DNA from: NCED01 sp035493955
GTDB taxonomy: Bacteria; Pseudomonadota; Alphaproteobacteria; Caulobacterales; Caulobacteraceae
DNA: 64,000 nucleotides
Assembly (NCBI GenBank): GCA_035493955.1
Contig: DATJHI010000013.1
Coordinates: forward strand, 62,001 to 126,000
Reading direction: 5' to 3'
Below the pieces are notes generated by a model. It did no database searches. It saw nothing but the letters and a program-made list of their open reading frames with translations, and had not been told where the DNA came from. This document shows, piece by piece, positions 25,359 through 33,885 of this stretch. Position 1 is the stretch's first letter, and every line of letters starts with the position of its first letter. A program made the position numbers and the translations under genes.

Positions 25359-28057
25359 GCCGCCACCTCGCCGCGCTCGGCGTCCGCCGCCTCATCCGGC
25401 AGCGGCCGGTCCCCCAGGGCGTCGAACAGGGTCGGGGTGGAGAGGAACCGGCTGGCCCCCTCGAGGTGGCGGCAGGCGTCGGTCCAATAGGTCGGGTTCA
25501 GCTCCACCGCCGCGCCCTGCCGGCCCAGGTGCAGGGCGCAATAGGGCACGGTGCCCAGCCCGCCGAACGGGTCGAACACCAGCTCGCCCGGCTGGCTGAA
25601 CTGCGAGATCAGCCGGTTGACGATGTCGAAGGGCAGCGGGCAGAGATGCTTTTCCGCCCCGTCCGCCGCCTGGATGGTGTTGAGCGAGCGCATCTGCGCC
25701 ACGTCGGTCCACACCTCCGGATGCCAACTGTGCGGCGGCAGCAGCATGAAGTCGGGCGGCAACCGCCCCGCTGCGGCCAACTGTTCGCCGATGGCGACGT
25801 GGAACTCGAAGTCGTAGACCTGGGAGAGGTTGAACGCCTTCCACAGCCGGTAGACCTGCACCGCCTCGATGGTCGCCCATTCCTCCGGCGCCAGGAACCG
25901 GTCGCCGTTCGAGCGCATCAGGTGGTGGGCGTCGATCTGCCAGCGCGCCCGCGAATAGCCGGTCCCCGCCACCGGCGTGATCTCCCCGGCCTGCTCGCGC
26001 TTGCGGTCGTAGGCCACCCGCCGCCCGGCCTGGTCGACGTACTCGGGGCGCGGCTTGACCACGGGATCGTCGGCATAGCCGTTGGAGCTGTCCGACGGCG
26101 GCCGGCGGAAGATCAGCACCTTCTCCGGCAGGCCCGCGCCCATGCGGGTGCCGTCCTTCAGCTGCTCGGTGTGGCCCAGCCGATAGGTCTGGTTGTTCTC
26201 CCGCACCACGTCGGTCAGGTTGGTCTTCTCGCCGAGGTAGGCGAAGCCGGCGTCGCGCATGGCCCGGCGCACATCGTCCGCGAACGGATAGACCGTCTGG
26301 AACCCTAGGCCGGTCAGGCCGCCGGGGGTGATCCGGTCCTTGACGTGGATCGCCGCCACCCGCCCCGGCTTCAGCACCCGCAGCAGCTGCGGCAGCAAAA
26401 AACCCATCTGCTGGAAGAAGTGCGGGTTGTCGTCGGTGTGGCCGAAGTCGGCGTAGTTGGGCGAATACTCGTACTGGGTGGAGAACGGGATCGAGGTGAC
26501 GATCAGGTCGACGCTGCCCGAGGCCATCCGCCGCGCCTCCATTACGCAGTCGTTGTGCACCATCGACCAGCCGAGCCCGGTCGCCTCGACCCGCTCCACC
26601 CCCATGGCCCGGGTCAGGGCCGACGCCATCGCCTCGGCCGCCAGGCCGTATTCCTTGATGATCGCGCTCATCTTGGCCGCCATCTCCTCGTGCTGTTTCC
26701 ACTTGCGCATCAGCACCTCCAGCACGGCCCGCTCGCTCTCGGCGTAGATCAGGTGGATCTCGACCGGGTGCGGCTGCAGGAACCGCTGGATGCGGTGGAT
26801 GGCCTGGATGAAGTCGTTGAACTTGAAGCCGATGCCGACGAACACGGCCTTGTGGCAGTGGCGCTGGAAGTTGCAGCCCGACCCAGCCAGCACCGGCTTG
26901 GCCGCCAGGTACTGCATCCACCCCTCGGAGAAGCCGATGATCGCGGCCTCGCGCAGCTCCAGGTCCTGGGTCCCGTAGACGGTGGCGGCGGTGGGCACGG
27001 CGGCCTCGATCGCCGCGCGCTCGGCCTCCAGGTCGTGCCAGATCAGATAGTGGCTGTCCGGATCGTCCTCGAGGATGGATTTCATCCGCGCCACCCGGTC
27101 GGCCAGGGTGTCGCGCTTCTCCCGCGCCGCCTCGATGATCCCGGCCGAGGCCTCGCGGAACATCCGGTGCTGCCCCGACTTCTCCACCCCGGCCTGCCGA
27201 TGGTCGACGCCCAGCTGGTGGTGGTGGACCTTCAGCTCGGGCAGATCGTAGCCCTCGTCGGAGAAGCCGAGGTCGGACGGCCGCTGCAGGAACATCCCCC
27301 ACGACGCGCACCACAGCCAGAACTCCCGCTCCTTGTGCGGGTGCAGCACCAGCTGGTCGGCCTTCTCCGAATTGCGGCGGAAGAACCGGGTCTTGGCCTG
27401 GCCGACGTCCATCACCTCGAGGAAGGCCGAATAGGCCAAAAGCTCGATCAGGTCGTTCGGCGAAGGCGTGGCCGTGGCCACGAACTTGAACCGCACGCCC
27501 TCGAACAGCCGCATGAACTCGCGGAAGGTCTTCGACCCCCCGAACCCCCGCAGGCACGACGCCTCGTCCAGGCTGACCGCGTCGAAGCGGCGCGGGTCCA
27601 TCTTGCCGTCACGGATGGTCTCGTAGTTGGTCAGGTAGAGGTCGGCCCCGAAGGCCTCCTCGAACCGGCGGATGAACTTGGTGGTCAGGCCCAGCATCGC
27701 CGCGTCGCGGGCGAACTCCTGGCGCACCCCGAGCGGGCAGACCACGAGGGCGCGAGGGATCATCTTCCCGGCGTCGGCAACATGATCGGCCGCCAGCCGC
27801 TCGCACACCAGCCGCAGCGCCTCGATCTGGATCACCGACTTGCCGAGGCCGAAGGCGGCGAAGATCGCCCGCCGCCCCCCCGCCACCGCCCAGCGCACCA
27901 CGGCGCGCTGATGCGGCTTCAGGATCGGGTTGACCTCATGCTCCTCGACCGCGAACCCGCCCGCGGCGGCGATCACCACCTTGGCGCGCAGGAAGTCGAG
28001 GTAGTCGTCCGCCCCGAAGTCGGGCGCCGCGATCTCGGCGACGGGCACGGCGCTCAT
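25355..28057 (-). CDS. SF2 helicase fused to a DNA methyltransferase
   Basis: A 900-residue fusion. Residues 45-450 form an SF2 ATPase: F-G-L-G-K-S (69-74), D-E-A-S (164-167), T-A-T-P (196-199) and Q-A-I-H-R-I-Q-R-F (418-426). Residues 495-870 form a class-beta N4/N6 methylase: T-S-I-P-F (521-525, catalytic motif IV) precedes F-D-P-F-G-G-L-G-T (828-836, SAM motif I). The usual TSPP has become TSIP. It could couple DNA translocation to modification for self-protection, by analogy with type I/ISP restriction enzymes. No nuclease motif was seen. Start ATG 28057 overlaps the upstream gene. Confidence 0.85.
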   Translation of the reverse strand: MSAVPVAEIAAPDFGADDYLDFLRAKVVIAAAGGFAVEEHEVNPILKPHQRAVVRWAVAGGRRAIFAAFGLGKSVIQIEALRLVCERLAADHVADAGKMIPRALVVCPLGVRQEFARDAAMLGLTTKFIRRFEEAFGADLYLTNYETIRDGKMDPRRFDAVSLDEASCLRGFGGSKTFREFMRLFEGVRFKFVATATPSPNDLIELLAYSAFLEVMDVGQAKTRFFRRNSEKADQLVLHPHKEREFWLWCASWGMFLQRPSDLGFSDEGYDLPELKVHHHQLGVDHRQAGVEKSGQHRMFREASAGIIEAAREKRDTLADRVARMKSILEDDPDSHYLIWHDLEAERAAIEAAVPTAATVYGTQDLELREAAIIGFSEGWMQYLAAKPVLAGSGCNFQRHCHKAVFVGIGFKFNDFIQAIHRIQRFLQPHPVEIHLIYAESERAVLEVLMRKWKQHEEMAAKMSAIIKEYGLAAEAMASALTRAMGVERVEATGLGWSMVHNDCVMEARRMASGSVDLIVTSIPFSTQYEYSPNYADFGHTDDNPHFFQQMGFLLPQLLRVLKPGRVAAIHVKDRITPGGLTGLGFQTVYPFADDVRRAMRDAGFAYLGEKTNLTDVVRENNQTYRLGHTEQLKDGTRMGAGLPEKVLIFRRPPSDSSNGYADDPVVKPRPEYVDQAGRRVAYDRKREQAGEITPVAGTGYSRARWQIDAHHLMRSNGDRFLAPEEWATIEAVQVYRLWKAFNLSQVYDFEFHVAIGEQLAAAGRLPPDFMLLPPHSWHPEVWTDVAQMRSLNTIQAADGAEKHLCPLPFDIVNRLISQFSQPGELVFDPFGGLGTVPYCALHLGRQGAAVELNPTYWTDACRHLEGASRFLSTPTLFDALGDRPLPDEAADAERGEVAA

Positions 28058-28398
28058 CGGCGCACCTGCCCGCTCGCGCGGAAGAGCCCCAGCGGCCGCC
28101 ACATCCGGCGGCGCCGACCAAGCACCGGCAAGAGGGCTCCGGTCCAGGGCCGTTGGCGCCGGATGGAGGCTAACCGCAAAACCGAACAGCGCGCGGAGGC
28201 GAAGGCGCAACGCCGGCAATAGACGTACTCTTCGTCCCTCCAGTGGTCCCCGCCGGTAACCCAGACCTGGTCGCCTTGCGGGATGAAGTCCGCGCACCCG
28301 CCGCAGAAGTCTTCACCGCCCGCCGACTCGGCCGCCAAGGCCATGCCGTCGCTCTCCAGCCACGCCGACGCCCGGCGGGTTTTGCGCGCCGGGATCAC
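28054..28398 (-). CDS. Zinc-ribbon-like early phage protein
   Basis: A 114-residue protein. The GTG at 28398 overlaps the upstream stop (GTGA) and is preferred to an ATG 27 nt further up. F-C-G-G-C (about 33-37) and Y-C-R-R-C-A (about 61-66) form a four-Cys zinc site. The C-terminal third is Arg-rich. Function unknown; small zinc proteins in early phage operons often modify host machinery. Confidence 0.6.
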   Translation of the reverse strand: MIPARKTRRASAWLESDGMALAAESAGGEDFCGGCADFIPQGDQVWVTGGDHWRDEEYVYCRRCAFASARCSVLRLASIRRQRPWTGALLPVLGRRRRMWRPLGLFRASGQVRR

Positions 28399-28739
28399 GT
28401 CTGCACCGCAGCGATGGCCGCCCACGCCGCCGCGACCACGACGAGACAGTGGTCGAGCTGAGCCTCGGACGGATGCGGGCGCGGTCTGCGACCCCGCCAG
28501 TTGTGTATCCGGCGTAACGCCAACTCCTCAGACCGCCACAGCGCGTAGGCCGCCGCGTCGAGATCCGGGCCCAGGTCGAGCGCCACCTTGGCGGCGGCGA
28601 CGTAGGGTCGGCGCGCATCGGGCGAGAGCCTATCCCAGGTCATGGGATCGATGCTTTCCGGCGCCGGATGCAGCTCGAACACCGCGCGCGCCCCGGCATA
28701 GAGCCGCCGCATCGGCAGGATGTCCGGCGCCGGGCTCAC
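28395..28739 (-). CDS. Early phage protein, unknown
   Basis: A 114-residue helical protein: P-M-T-W-D-R-L-S-P-D-A-R-R-P-Y at about 32-46, then alternating helices and a hydrophobic A-A-A-W-A-A-I-A-A tail. No family recognised. Coupled by 4-nt overlaps to its neighbours. Confidence 0.58.
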   Translation of the reverse strand: MSPAPDILPMRRLYAGARAVFELHPAPESIDPMTWDRLSPDARRPYVAAAKVALDLGPDLDAAAYALWRSEELALRRIHNWRGRRPRPHPSEAQLDHCLVVVAAAWAAIAAVQT

Positions 28740-29290
28740 GCCTCACCCCCGATCATCCGGGTCGCCAGCCCGACCTTCTCCGACGTGGCGTTGAACTTGG
28801 CGACCACGGCCGCTCCGAGGTCGATATCCTCGATCGCGGCGACCAGCGCGCAATCCTGGAGCAGGCCGTCGAGCGCGGCGCCGATCTGGACCGATGAGGC
28901 GCCCCAGATGACCCAGCTGCTGACCAGCCCGCAGCCCCTCGTCAGTTGCAGGCCGGCTGAGGTCAGGGGCGGAGCAGCCGCCGAACCCAGCACGACCTTG
29001 AACGGCCCCTCGCCGAGGGTAGCTCCGCGGAAGTCCAGGTCGAGGCTCATCGCCACCAGGTCGACGCAGATCACCACGTCGGCGAGCTCGCTCGCGAGAT
29101 CCTCGACCGTCGCGCGCGCCCCGCGGATGCCGAGACGCTCCCGCGACAGCTTCTTGATGACGTTGCAGGCTTCGCCGACTTCGCCGGCCAGCTCGTTGGC
29201 GCGATAGACCACGTCGATACCGGCCGCCTTGTCCCACTCCGCTTGGCGGGCGAGGTTGGCGGTGCGCAGGGCGGAAAGGGAGAGGCTCAT
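28736..29290 (-). CDS. MazG-like nucleotide pyrophosphohydrolase
   Basis: A 184-residue protein. N-E-L-A-G-E-V-G-E-A-C-N (about 32-43) gives the E-x2-E-type metal motif, and E-L-A-D-V-V-I-C-V-D (about 68-77) the matching D. This is the MazG-like all-alpha NTP pyrophosphatase core. The C-terminal ~80 residues are extra. Phage MazG proteins alter nucleotide or alarmone pools; the actual substrate is unknown. Confidence 0.8.
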   Translation of the reverse strand: MSLSLSALRTANLARQAEWDKAAGIDVVYRANELAGEVGEACNVIKKLSRERLGIRGARATVEDLASELADVVICVDLVAMSLDLDFRGATLGEGPFKVVLGSAAAPPLTSAGLQLTRGCGLVSSWVIWGASSVQIGAALDGLLQDCALVAAIEDIDLGAAVVAKFNATSEKVGLATRMIGGEA

Positions 29291-29982
29291 GCCTCGACCT
29301 CCCCGCAGCCACGGCCCCGGCGGCCCTTGTCGGCAGGGTCGGTGAAGGCGCGCCAGTGCACCCAGCCGCGCGGACAATGGAATCCCCAGGCGCGCAGGCG
29401 CGGGCCGGTGACGAACAGGGTCCAGCACGCCTCGCCGTCGATCAGCTCCAGCCGATGCGCCGCCCACGGGCTGCGCAGCTTGAGCGCCCCGGCCGCGCGC
29501 TCGGTCCGCCGCGCCACCCCGCCGGCGGCGATCACATGCTCCACGTAGCGACCGGCCAGGATCAGCGAGGCGTTGAACCAGGGATGGTCGTGCAGGGCCC
29601 GGTCGTCGTCCGAGCGCAGGATGCGGTGGACATAGATGTTGAACAGGCCGTTGCGCGGGATCAGCCACCAGCGTTCCAGATAGGGCGACCCGGCCTCGCC
29701 GATCACGAAGTCGGGCCGCCGCGCACCGACGGTCAGCTCGACCAGGCGGTTGAACAGGGCGGCCACCAGCCACGGCCACAACCGGCCCAGCCGGCCGCAC
29801 GCGGCGACCACCAGGTCGGTGAGCGCCAGCACCGGCCAGTAGGGCCAGCAGGCGGCGACCAGCAGGCAGGCGCCAGGATCGCGCTCGGCCGCCTCGACAT
29901 GGTCATGCATCAACCAGGCGACGGCGGCCGTGGCCCACAGCCACGCGAAGGCGATCCAGCCAAGGGTTTCGAGCGGGCTCAA
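29287..29982 (-). CDS. Membrane-anchored cupin-like phage protein
   Basis: A 231-residue protein. Two N-terminal hydrophobic helices (about 8-24 and 38-66) precede a beta domain with Y-L-E-R-W-W-L-I-P, D-R-A-L-H-D-H-P-W (H-x-H, about 129-137) and a late G-F-H-C-P-R-G-W-V-H-W, the paired His-containing strands of a cupin metal site. The catalytic-domain part is a known phage type; the membrane part seems an addition. Activity unknown. Confidence 0.65.
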   Translation of the reverse strand: MSPLETLGWIAFAWLWATAAVAWLMHDHVEAAERDPGACLLVAACWPYWPVLALTDLVVAACGRLGRLWPWLVAALFNRLVELTVGARRPDFVIGEAGSPYLERWWLIPRNGLFNIYVHRILRSDDDRALHDHPWFNASLILAGRYVEHVIAAGGVARRTERAAGALKLRSPWAAHRLELIDGEACWTLFVTGPRLRAWGFHCPRGWVHWRAFTDPADKGRRGRGCGEVEA

Positions 29983-30872
29983 AGGTCGCCCTCCCAGCCC
30001 CGGGGCGCGGTGAACCCGGCCGCATGTTGGTGACCGCCTCCGCCGTAAGCCGCCGCGACCGCTGAGACGTCGATTCCACCGTCCGCCTGGGACCTCAGCG
30101 AGAACACCCGCTTGCCTTCGGCGTTGTCGTAGTAGCAGGCGCCGAACGGCTGGCCTTTGGCCAGCGCATTGGCCCCGTCCGAGGACAGGGTGTAGGGCAG
30201 GTTCGCCACCCGCACGCGATACCCGCCGATGACCATCTCGCGGGTGCAGAGCCGGAGCAGCTCGGCGATGTCCTTGTGATGCTTCCGCTCGATGGCCTCG
30301 CCTTCGAGGACGACGTCGTCAGGGATCAGGGCGAGCTGGTTCGCCAGGGCGTCCCACTGCCGGAAGCTGTAGTCGTGGCTGAAGATGGCCGCCGCGATCT
30401 CGCGGGTGTTGGGCAGCTCGAACCGCCAGAGATCACGGTCTTGGACGTGCAGCGCCAGTCGAGGAATCGGCTCGCCGGGGTGAGCGTATTCCCAGGCCAG
30501 CACTGCACCCGACTTCTCCATGTCGAAGTGGGCCTGGATCGGATAGGGGCCGGACAGCCCGTCCAAGCCCTCGTCCACGTAGGTTTCGGGCGAGCGGTAG
30601 AAGAATTGGACCTTGAATGGCGCGAGATCTGCCTCGGCCGTCTTGTGGTGATCGAGAATGGTGATGCTCGCGGCCGAGCGCCCCATCTCCTGAAGCACCG
30701 GCCGCTTGTAGGAGAAGTCGACGATCAGCACGTGCTTGCCGGCCACATCCGGCGGCGCCTGGCCGTAGACGCCGGGTACGAACTCGACGTCGGGCCAACG
30801 CTTCCAGATCGCCCAGGCGGCGGTGAAGCCGTCCTGGCAGGGCGCGTGGTAGATGCAGATGTCCGGCCTCAT
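29979..30872 (-). CDS. DHH/DHHA1 phosphoesterase
   Basis: A 297-residue protein with D-G-F-T-A-A-W at 14-20, V-D-F-S-Y, I-L-D-H-H-K-T (the DHH motif, about 72-78) and C-terminal G-G-G-G-H-Q-H-A-A-G-F (DHHA1). This is the NrnA/RecJ-like superfamily hydrolysing short oligonucleotides or cyclic dinucleotides. In a phage it may recycle nanoRNA or degrade signalling nucleotides; the choice is not visible from sequence. Confidence 0.85.
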   Translation of the reverse strand: MRPDICIYHAPCQDGFTAAWAIWKRWPDVEFVPGVYGQAPPDVAGKHVLIVDFSYKRPVLQEMGRSAASITILDHHKTAEADLAPFKVQFFYRSPETYVDEGLDGLSGPYPIQAHFDMEKSGAVLAWEYAHPGEPIPRLALHVQDRDLWRFELPNTREIAAAIFSHDYSFRQWDALANQLALIPDDVVLEGEAIERKHHKDIAELLRLCTREMVIGGYRVRVANLPYTLSSDGANALAKGQPFGACYYDNAEGKRVFSLRSQADGGIDVSAVAAAYGGGGHQHAAGFTAPRGWEGDL

Positions 30873-32710
30873 GCGGCGACCTTTTGCGGTTGGGTTTCGG
30901 GGAAGTTGGCGCGCAGCAGGGCGATGGCCGGCGGCGGCGAGACCATGTTGCCGACCATGCGGGTGACCGCGGTCTTGGTGACGCGAACGCCGTTCGCGTC
31001 GAAGCCCAGCACGTAGCTCTTGGGCACGCCCATGGCGGCGGCCAGCTCCGTCTCCGGGTCCAGCATCCGCATGCCGATGTCGACGATGCGGAAGGCCACG
31101 CCCTTGACCATGACCAGGCCGAAGCGCGAACGGCTGGTCACCGTGCCGAGCGGATCGGCCAGATCCTGGGCTGTGGCGGCGCCGTAGTATTTGACCAGGA
31201 ACGCCCGCAGCCCCTCGTCCCGTCCGAACGGCTGCGCCATCGGCAGGTCGGTCGCGAGCGTGGCCTCCAGCAGCGCCTGGTGCTGGCCGCCGGCGGTCAG
31301 GGTGTACAGCGGGTCCTCGACCGCGCCCGCGCCCTGATTGGAGCCTCGCATCTGTGAGAGCTGGGCTGCGACCAGCCGCTGGGTGCAGCCCTTGGCGACG
31401 ATGGTGGACACGGCGTCTCGGGCGTCATGGCCGACCAAGCCGGTGTTGGCCTGCTCCATGAAGGCCATCGCCAGGCAGGAATCGTTCTTGGCGGTCATGG
31501 TCGGATAGGCGTCGCGAAGATCGCGCGGTTCGGTCTCGCCCAGTCGCCCGCCGCAGCCCGTCAGGATCGCCGTCGCCACGCCGAGGCCGCCGCCGCTGGT
31601 CATCGTGCGCAGCGGATCCTCGGCCGAGTTGGCTCCGGCGAACTTGGCCCCACTCATGTCGGTGCGGATCATGGCCGGCGCGATCAGGGCATGGTGGGCG
31701 TGGCCGGTGACGGCCGACAGCGGCTCGCCGGGACCCCGCGCATCGGACCGCCCGCGCATCTCCTCGACCAGCGGCGACAGCAACGCAAACTCGCCCCGGT
31801 GCGCCGTGGTCACCACCCGCAGCGGGTCGTTGATGTCGTGGACCCGGTCGTCGCCGCGGTGGGTCACCGGCACGATGAACGGGTCGGCGGCGGCGATGGT
31901 GTAACGAAACAGGCCCTTGGCGATGCGCCGCAGGGTCGCCTCCTCCAGCGGCCGCTTGACCCTGAGCGCCCTCGCCTCCTCCGGGGTCAGGAAGATCGAC
32001 GGGCACGGCCGCGCCCAGTCGATGATCGAGGCCGCCGAGCGGTAGGCCGGCAGGCCGCGCCGCTCGGCCTGGTCGCGCGGCGCATGGCTCGGCGCCGGCC
32101 AGACGATGGGCCGGCCGTCGCAGCGGGCGATCAGGAACAGCCGCTTGCGGATGGTGGGCGCGCCATAGTCCGCCGCCGACAGGATCCTCCACTCGACCAC
32201 ATAGCCGAGCGCCTCCAGCCGGCCCTTCCAGCGGGCGAAGGTCTCGCCCTTGCGCGCCGGGTCGGGGATCATCTTGCCGTCGGCCCGCGCAATCACCGGG
32301 CCCCAGGTCAGGAAGGCCTCGACGTTCTCCAGCATGATCACCCGCGGCCGGCGGAACCTGGCCCACGGGATCGCCGCCCAGGCCAGCGCCCGGATGCTCT
32401 CCGACACCGGGGCCGAACCCTTGGCCGGCGAGAAGTGGCGGCAGTCGGGCGACAGCCACAGCAGCCGCACCGGCCGGCCGGGCACGACGATCCGGCAGTC
32501 GGTGTCCATCACGTCGGCGCAATGGGTCTCGGCCCGCGGGAAATTGACCTGATGCACGCTGCAGGCCAGCGGCCAGTGGTTCAGCGCCGCGTCCGGCTCC
32601 TTGCCCAGCGCCTCTTCGATCGCGATCGACGACCCGCCGCCGCCCGCGAACAGCACCACGTCGGCCTCGGCCGCGCCCGGAACGACGATGGGGTCGGAGG
32701 ACCTACGCAT
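30869..32710 (-). CDS. C5-cytosine DNA methyltransferase with seven-repeat target region
   Basis: A 613-residue enzyme. F-A-G-G-G-G-S-S (21-28, SAM motif I), S-P-D-C (87-90, motif IV with catalytic Cys90; the usual PPC is altered), L-E-N-V (127-130, motif VI) and V-G-N-M-V-S-P (586-592, motif IX/X). Between VIII and IX the target-recognition region holds seven copies of D-P-L-x-T-x-T or close relatives, at about residues 295, 329, 365, 400, 432, 466 and 519. Probably self-protection against host restriction. ATG 32710 overlaps the upstream gene by 8 nt. Confidence 0.88.
   Translation of the reverse strand: MRRSSDPIVVPGAAEADVVLFAGGGGSSIAIEEALGKEPDAALNHWPLACSVHQVNFPRAETHCADVMDTDCRIVVPGRPVRLLWLSPDCRHFSPAKGSAPVSESIRALAWAAIPWARFRRPRVIMLENVEAFLTWGPVIARADGKMIPDPARKGETFARWKGRLEALGYVVEWRILSAADYGAPTIRKRLFLIARCDGRPIVWPAPSHAPRDQAERRGLPAYRSAASIIDWARPCPSIFLTPEEARALRVKRPLEEATLRRIAKGLFRYTIAAADPFIVPVTHRGDDRVHDINDPLRVVTTAHRGEFALLSPLVEEMRGRSDARGPGEPLSAVTGHAHHALIAPAMIRTDMSGAKFAGANSAEDPLRTMTSGGGLGVATAILTGCGGRLGETEPRDLRDAYPTMTAKNDSCLAMAFMEQANTGLVGHDARDAVSTIVAKGCTQRLVAAQLSQMRGSNQGAGAVEDPLYTLTAGGQHQALLEATLATDLPMAQPFGRDEGLRAFLVKYYGAATAQDLADPLGTVTSRSRFGLVMVKGVAFRIVDIGMRMLDPETELAAAMGVPKSYVLGFDANGVRVTKTAVTRMVGNMVSPPPAIALLRANFPETQPQKVAA
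30983..30997. repeat. Dispersed 15-bp palindrome, copy 7 (exact)
   Basis: GCGAACGCCGTTCGC near the 3' end of the C5 methyltransferase gene, read as codons for A-N-G-V-R. Confidence 0.9.
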
Positions 32711-33386
32711 CGCGTCGCTCCGCCAGCCGGTAGACCTTGCGCTCGGCGCCATCAGACCAGCGCCCCGCGGTGGGCGCAGGCAAGGACTCGACGACCCCCG
32801 CCTCCAGCAGCTTCCAGATCGTCGCGCAGATGGAGCCGAAGGCCGCCGGTCGGCCCCGGGCGCGGTTCACCTGCTCCCAGATGGCGCGCCTTCCCAGCAC
32901 CCCCCCCCGGCGAAGAGCCCGGACGATCAGGTCCGAGATCGTCGCGCTTGGCCTGGCCGGCGGCGGGGCGATCGGCATCCCGATGGACGCAGCGGGATGT
33001 TCGAGGGCCAGGATCGCCCTGCGTTGAGCCGGGTCGATCCGATATCCCTCACCCCAGACCGTCTCGATCTCGACGCCGAAGGGCCGCAACTTCTTGCGAA
33101 GCTTGGAGATCAGGACGTTGAAGACCTTATCCTGCGGCGCCCCCGCCGCGCCGGCCTCCAGCTCCCGCAGGGCCATGTAACCGGCCAAGGTGAGCTGGGT
33201 TCGCGAAAGCAGGAGCCGGCAGATTTGGCGCTCGGCGGCGGTCAGACGCCAGGCCCGCGGCAGCTCGAGCGGCTCGGCCGGCTCGCCGCCGAACGCGCCG
33301 CGTAGCTGGCGCACGGCCTCCTCCGCCTCTTCGGCGCGCTCGCGATAGGCTCGGCAGTGGGGACAGACTTGGCCGACCAAGATCAT
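32703..33386 (-). CDS. Winged-helix regulator with CtrA-like DNA-binding domain, no receiver
   Basis: A 227-residue protein. V-C-P-H-C and an E-rich coil come first (1-35). An OmpR/PhoB-type winged helix follows (about 45-120): L-T-A-A-E, V-F-N-V-L-I-S-K-L-R-K-K-L and E-I-E-T-V-W-G-E-G-Y-R-I. The recognition part closely resembles host CtrA (V-F-I-C-K-L-R-K-K-L ... I-E-T-V-W-G-R-G-Y). A second winged-helix-like domain occupies 145-220. The phosphoacceptor receiver is absent, so it would be constitutive. It may bind CtrA-type sites in host or phage promoters (inference). Confidence 0.72.
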   Translation of the reverse strand: MILVGQVCPHCRAYRERAEEAEEAVRQLRGAFGGEPAEPLELPRAWRLTAAERQICRLLLSRTQLTLAGYMALRELEAGAAGAPQDKVFNVLISKLRKKLRPFGVEIETVWGEGYRIDPAQRRAILALEHPAASIGMPIAPPPARPSATISDLIVRALRRGGVLGRRAIWEQVNRARGRPAAFGSICATIWKLLEAGVVESLPAPTAGRWSDGAERKVYRLAERRDA

Positions 33387-33577
33387 CGGGCGGCCTCATG
33401 ATCGCCGCGCCAGCTCCAGGCCTTCGCCGTCAAGGCGACGCCGGTGCGCCAGGCCCGCCCGATCACCGCGTTGCGGGAGCAGCCGATCCGCCGGGCGATG
33501 GCGCTGGCCGATAAATCCTCCCGCGCCGCCGCTACAAGCGCGGCCTGTCGCTCCGGGGTCCAGAACGTGTCCTTCAT
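33383..33577 (-). CDS. Minimal GcrA-like HTH protein
   Basis: A 64-residue protein. F-W-T-P-E-R-Q-A-A-L, L-S-A-S-A-I-A-R-R-I-G-C-S-R-N-A-V-I-G-R-A aligns with the N-terminal DNA-binding domain of GcrA, the cell-cycle regulator of methylated promoters in Caulobacterales. The linker and sigma70-binding C-terminal domain of GcrA are missing. It could compete with GcrA on DNA. Overlaps both neighbours by 4 nt. Confidence 0.72.
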   Translation of the reverse strand: MKDTFWTPERQAALVAAAREDLSASAIARRIGCSRNAVIGRAWRTGVALTAKAWSWRGDHEAAR

Positions 33578-33885
33578 CCGTCCACGTCCGCGCGGTAGCT
33601 GGGTTTGGGGGCGCTTTCGTCCAGGCCCTCGCCGACCAGCGCGGCGAGGAAGGCGATGCGGGGCCGCAGCGCGTCGCGCTTGGCCGAGGTGCTGCGGAAC
33701 CAGCTGTCGACCACGGACAGCAGCTCGGTCGCCGCCGCCTGGACGTCGTCGGCCTCCACCGGACAGCGAACGGCGTTCGCGCCCTTCCAGGCCCGGACCA
33801 GATCGGCGACCGTGGCCAAGCCTTCGGCGGCCCGCTTCGACTGCAGCTCGAACTGCCGCCAGGCGCGGCGCGCGAACGGGCTCAT
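33574..33885 (-). CDS. Small helical early protein, unknown
   Basis: A 103-residue helical protein (A-A-T-E-L-L-S-V-V-D-S-W-F around residue 50-63) between the GcrA-like and ClpX-zinc-domain-like genes. ATG 33885 is chosen because it makes the ATGA overlap. No family recognised. It contains a copy of the 15-bp palindrome. Confidence 0.6.
   Translation of the reverse strand: MSPFARRAWRQFELQSKRAAEGLATVADLVRAWKGANAVRCPVEADDVQAAATELLSVVDSWFRSTSAKRDALRPRIAFLAALVGEGLDESAPKPSYRADVDG
33766..33780. repeat. Dispersed 15-bp palindrome, copy 8 (exact)
   Basis: GCGAACGGCGTTCGC, codons for A-N-A-V-R in the unknown helical gene. Confidence 0.9.

Noticed and set aside
26345..28222. 625-codon plus-strand frame opposite the helicase-methylase
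   Set aside because: Shadow of a gene with complete helicase and methylase motifs.
31427..33121. 564-codon plus-strand frame opposite the C5 methyltransferase
   Set aside because: Arg/Gly-rich antisense frame without motifs.
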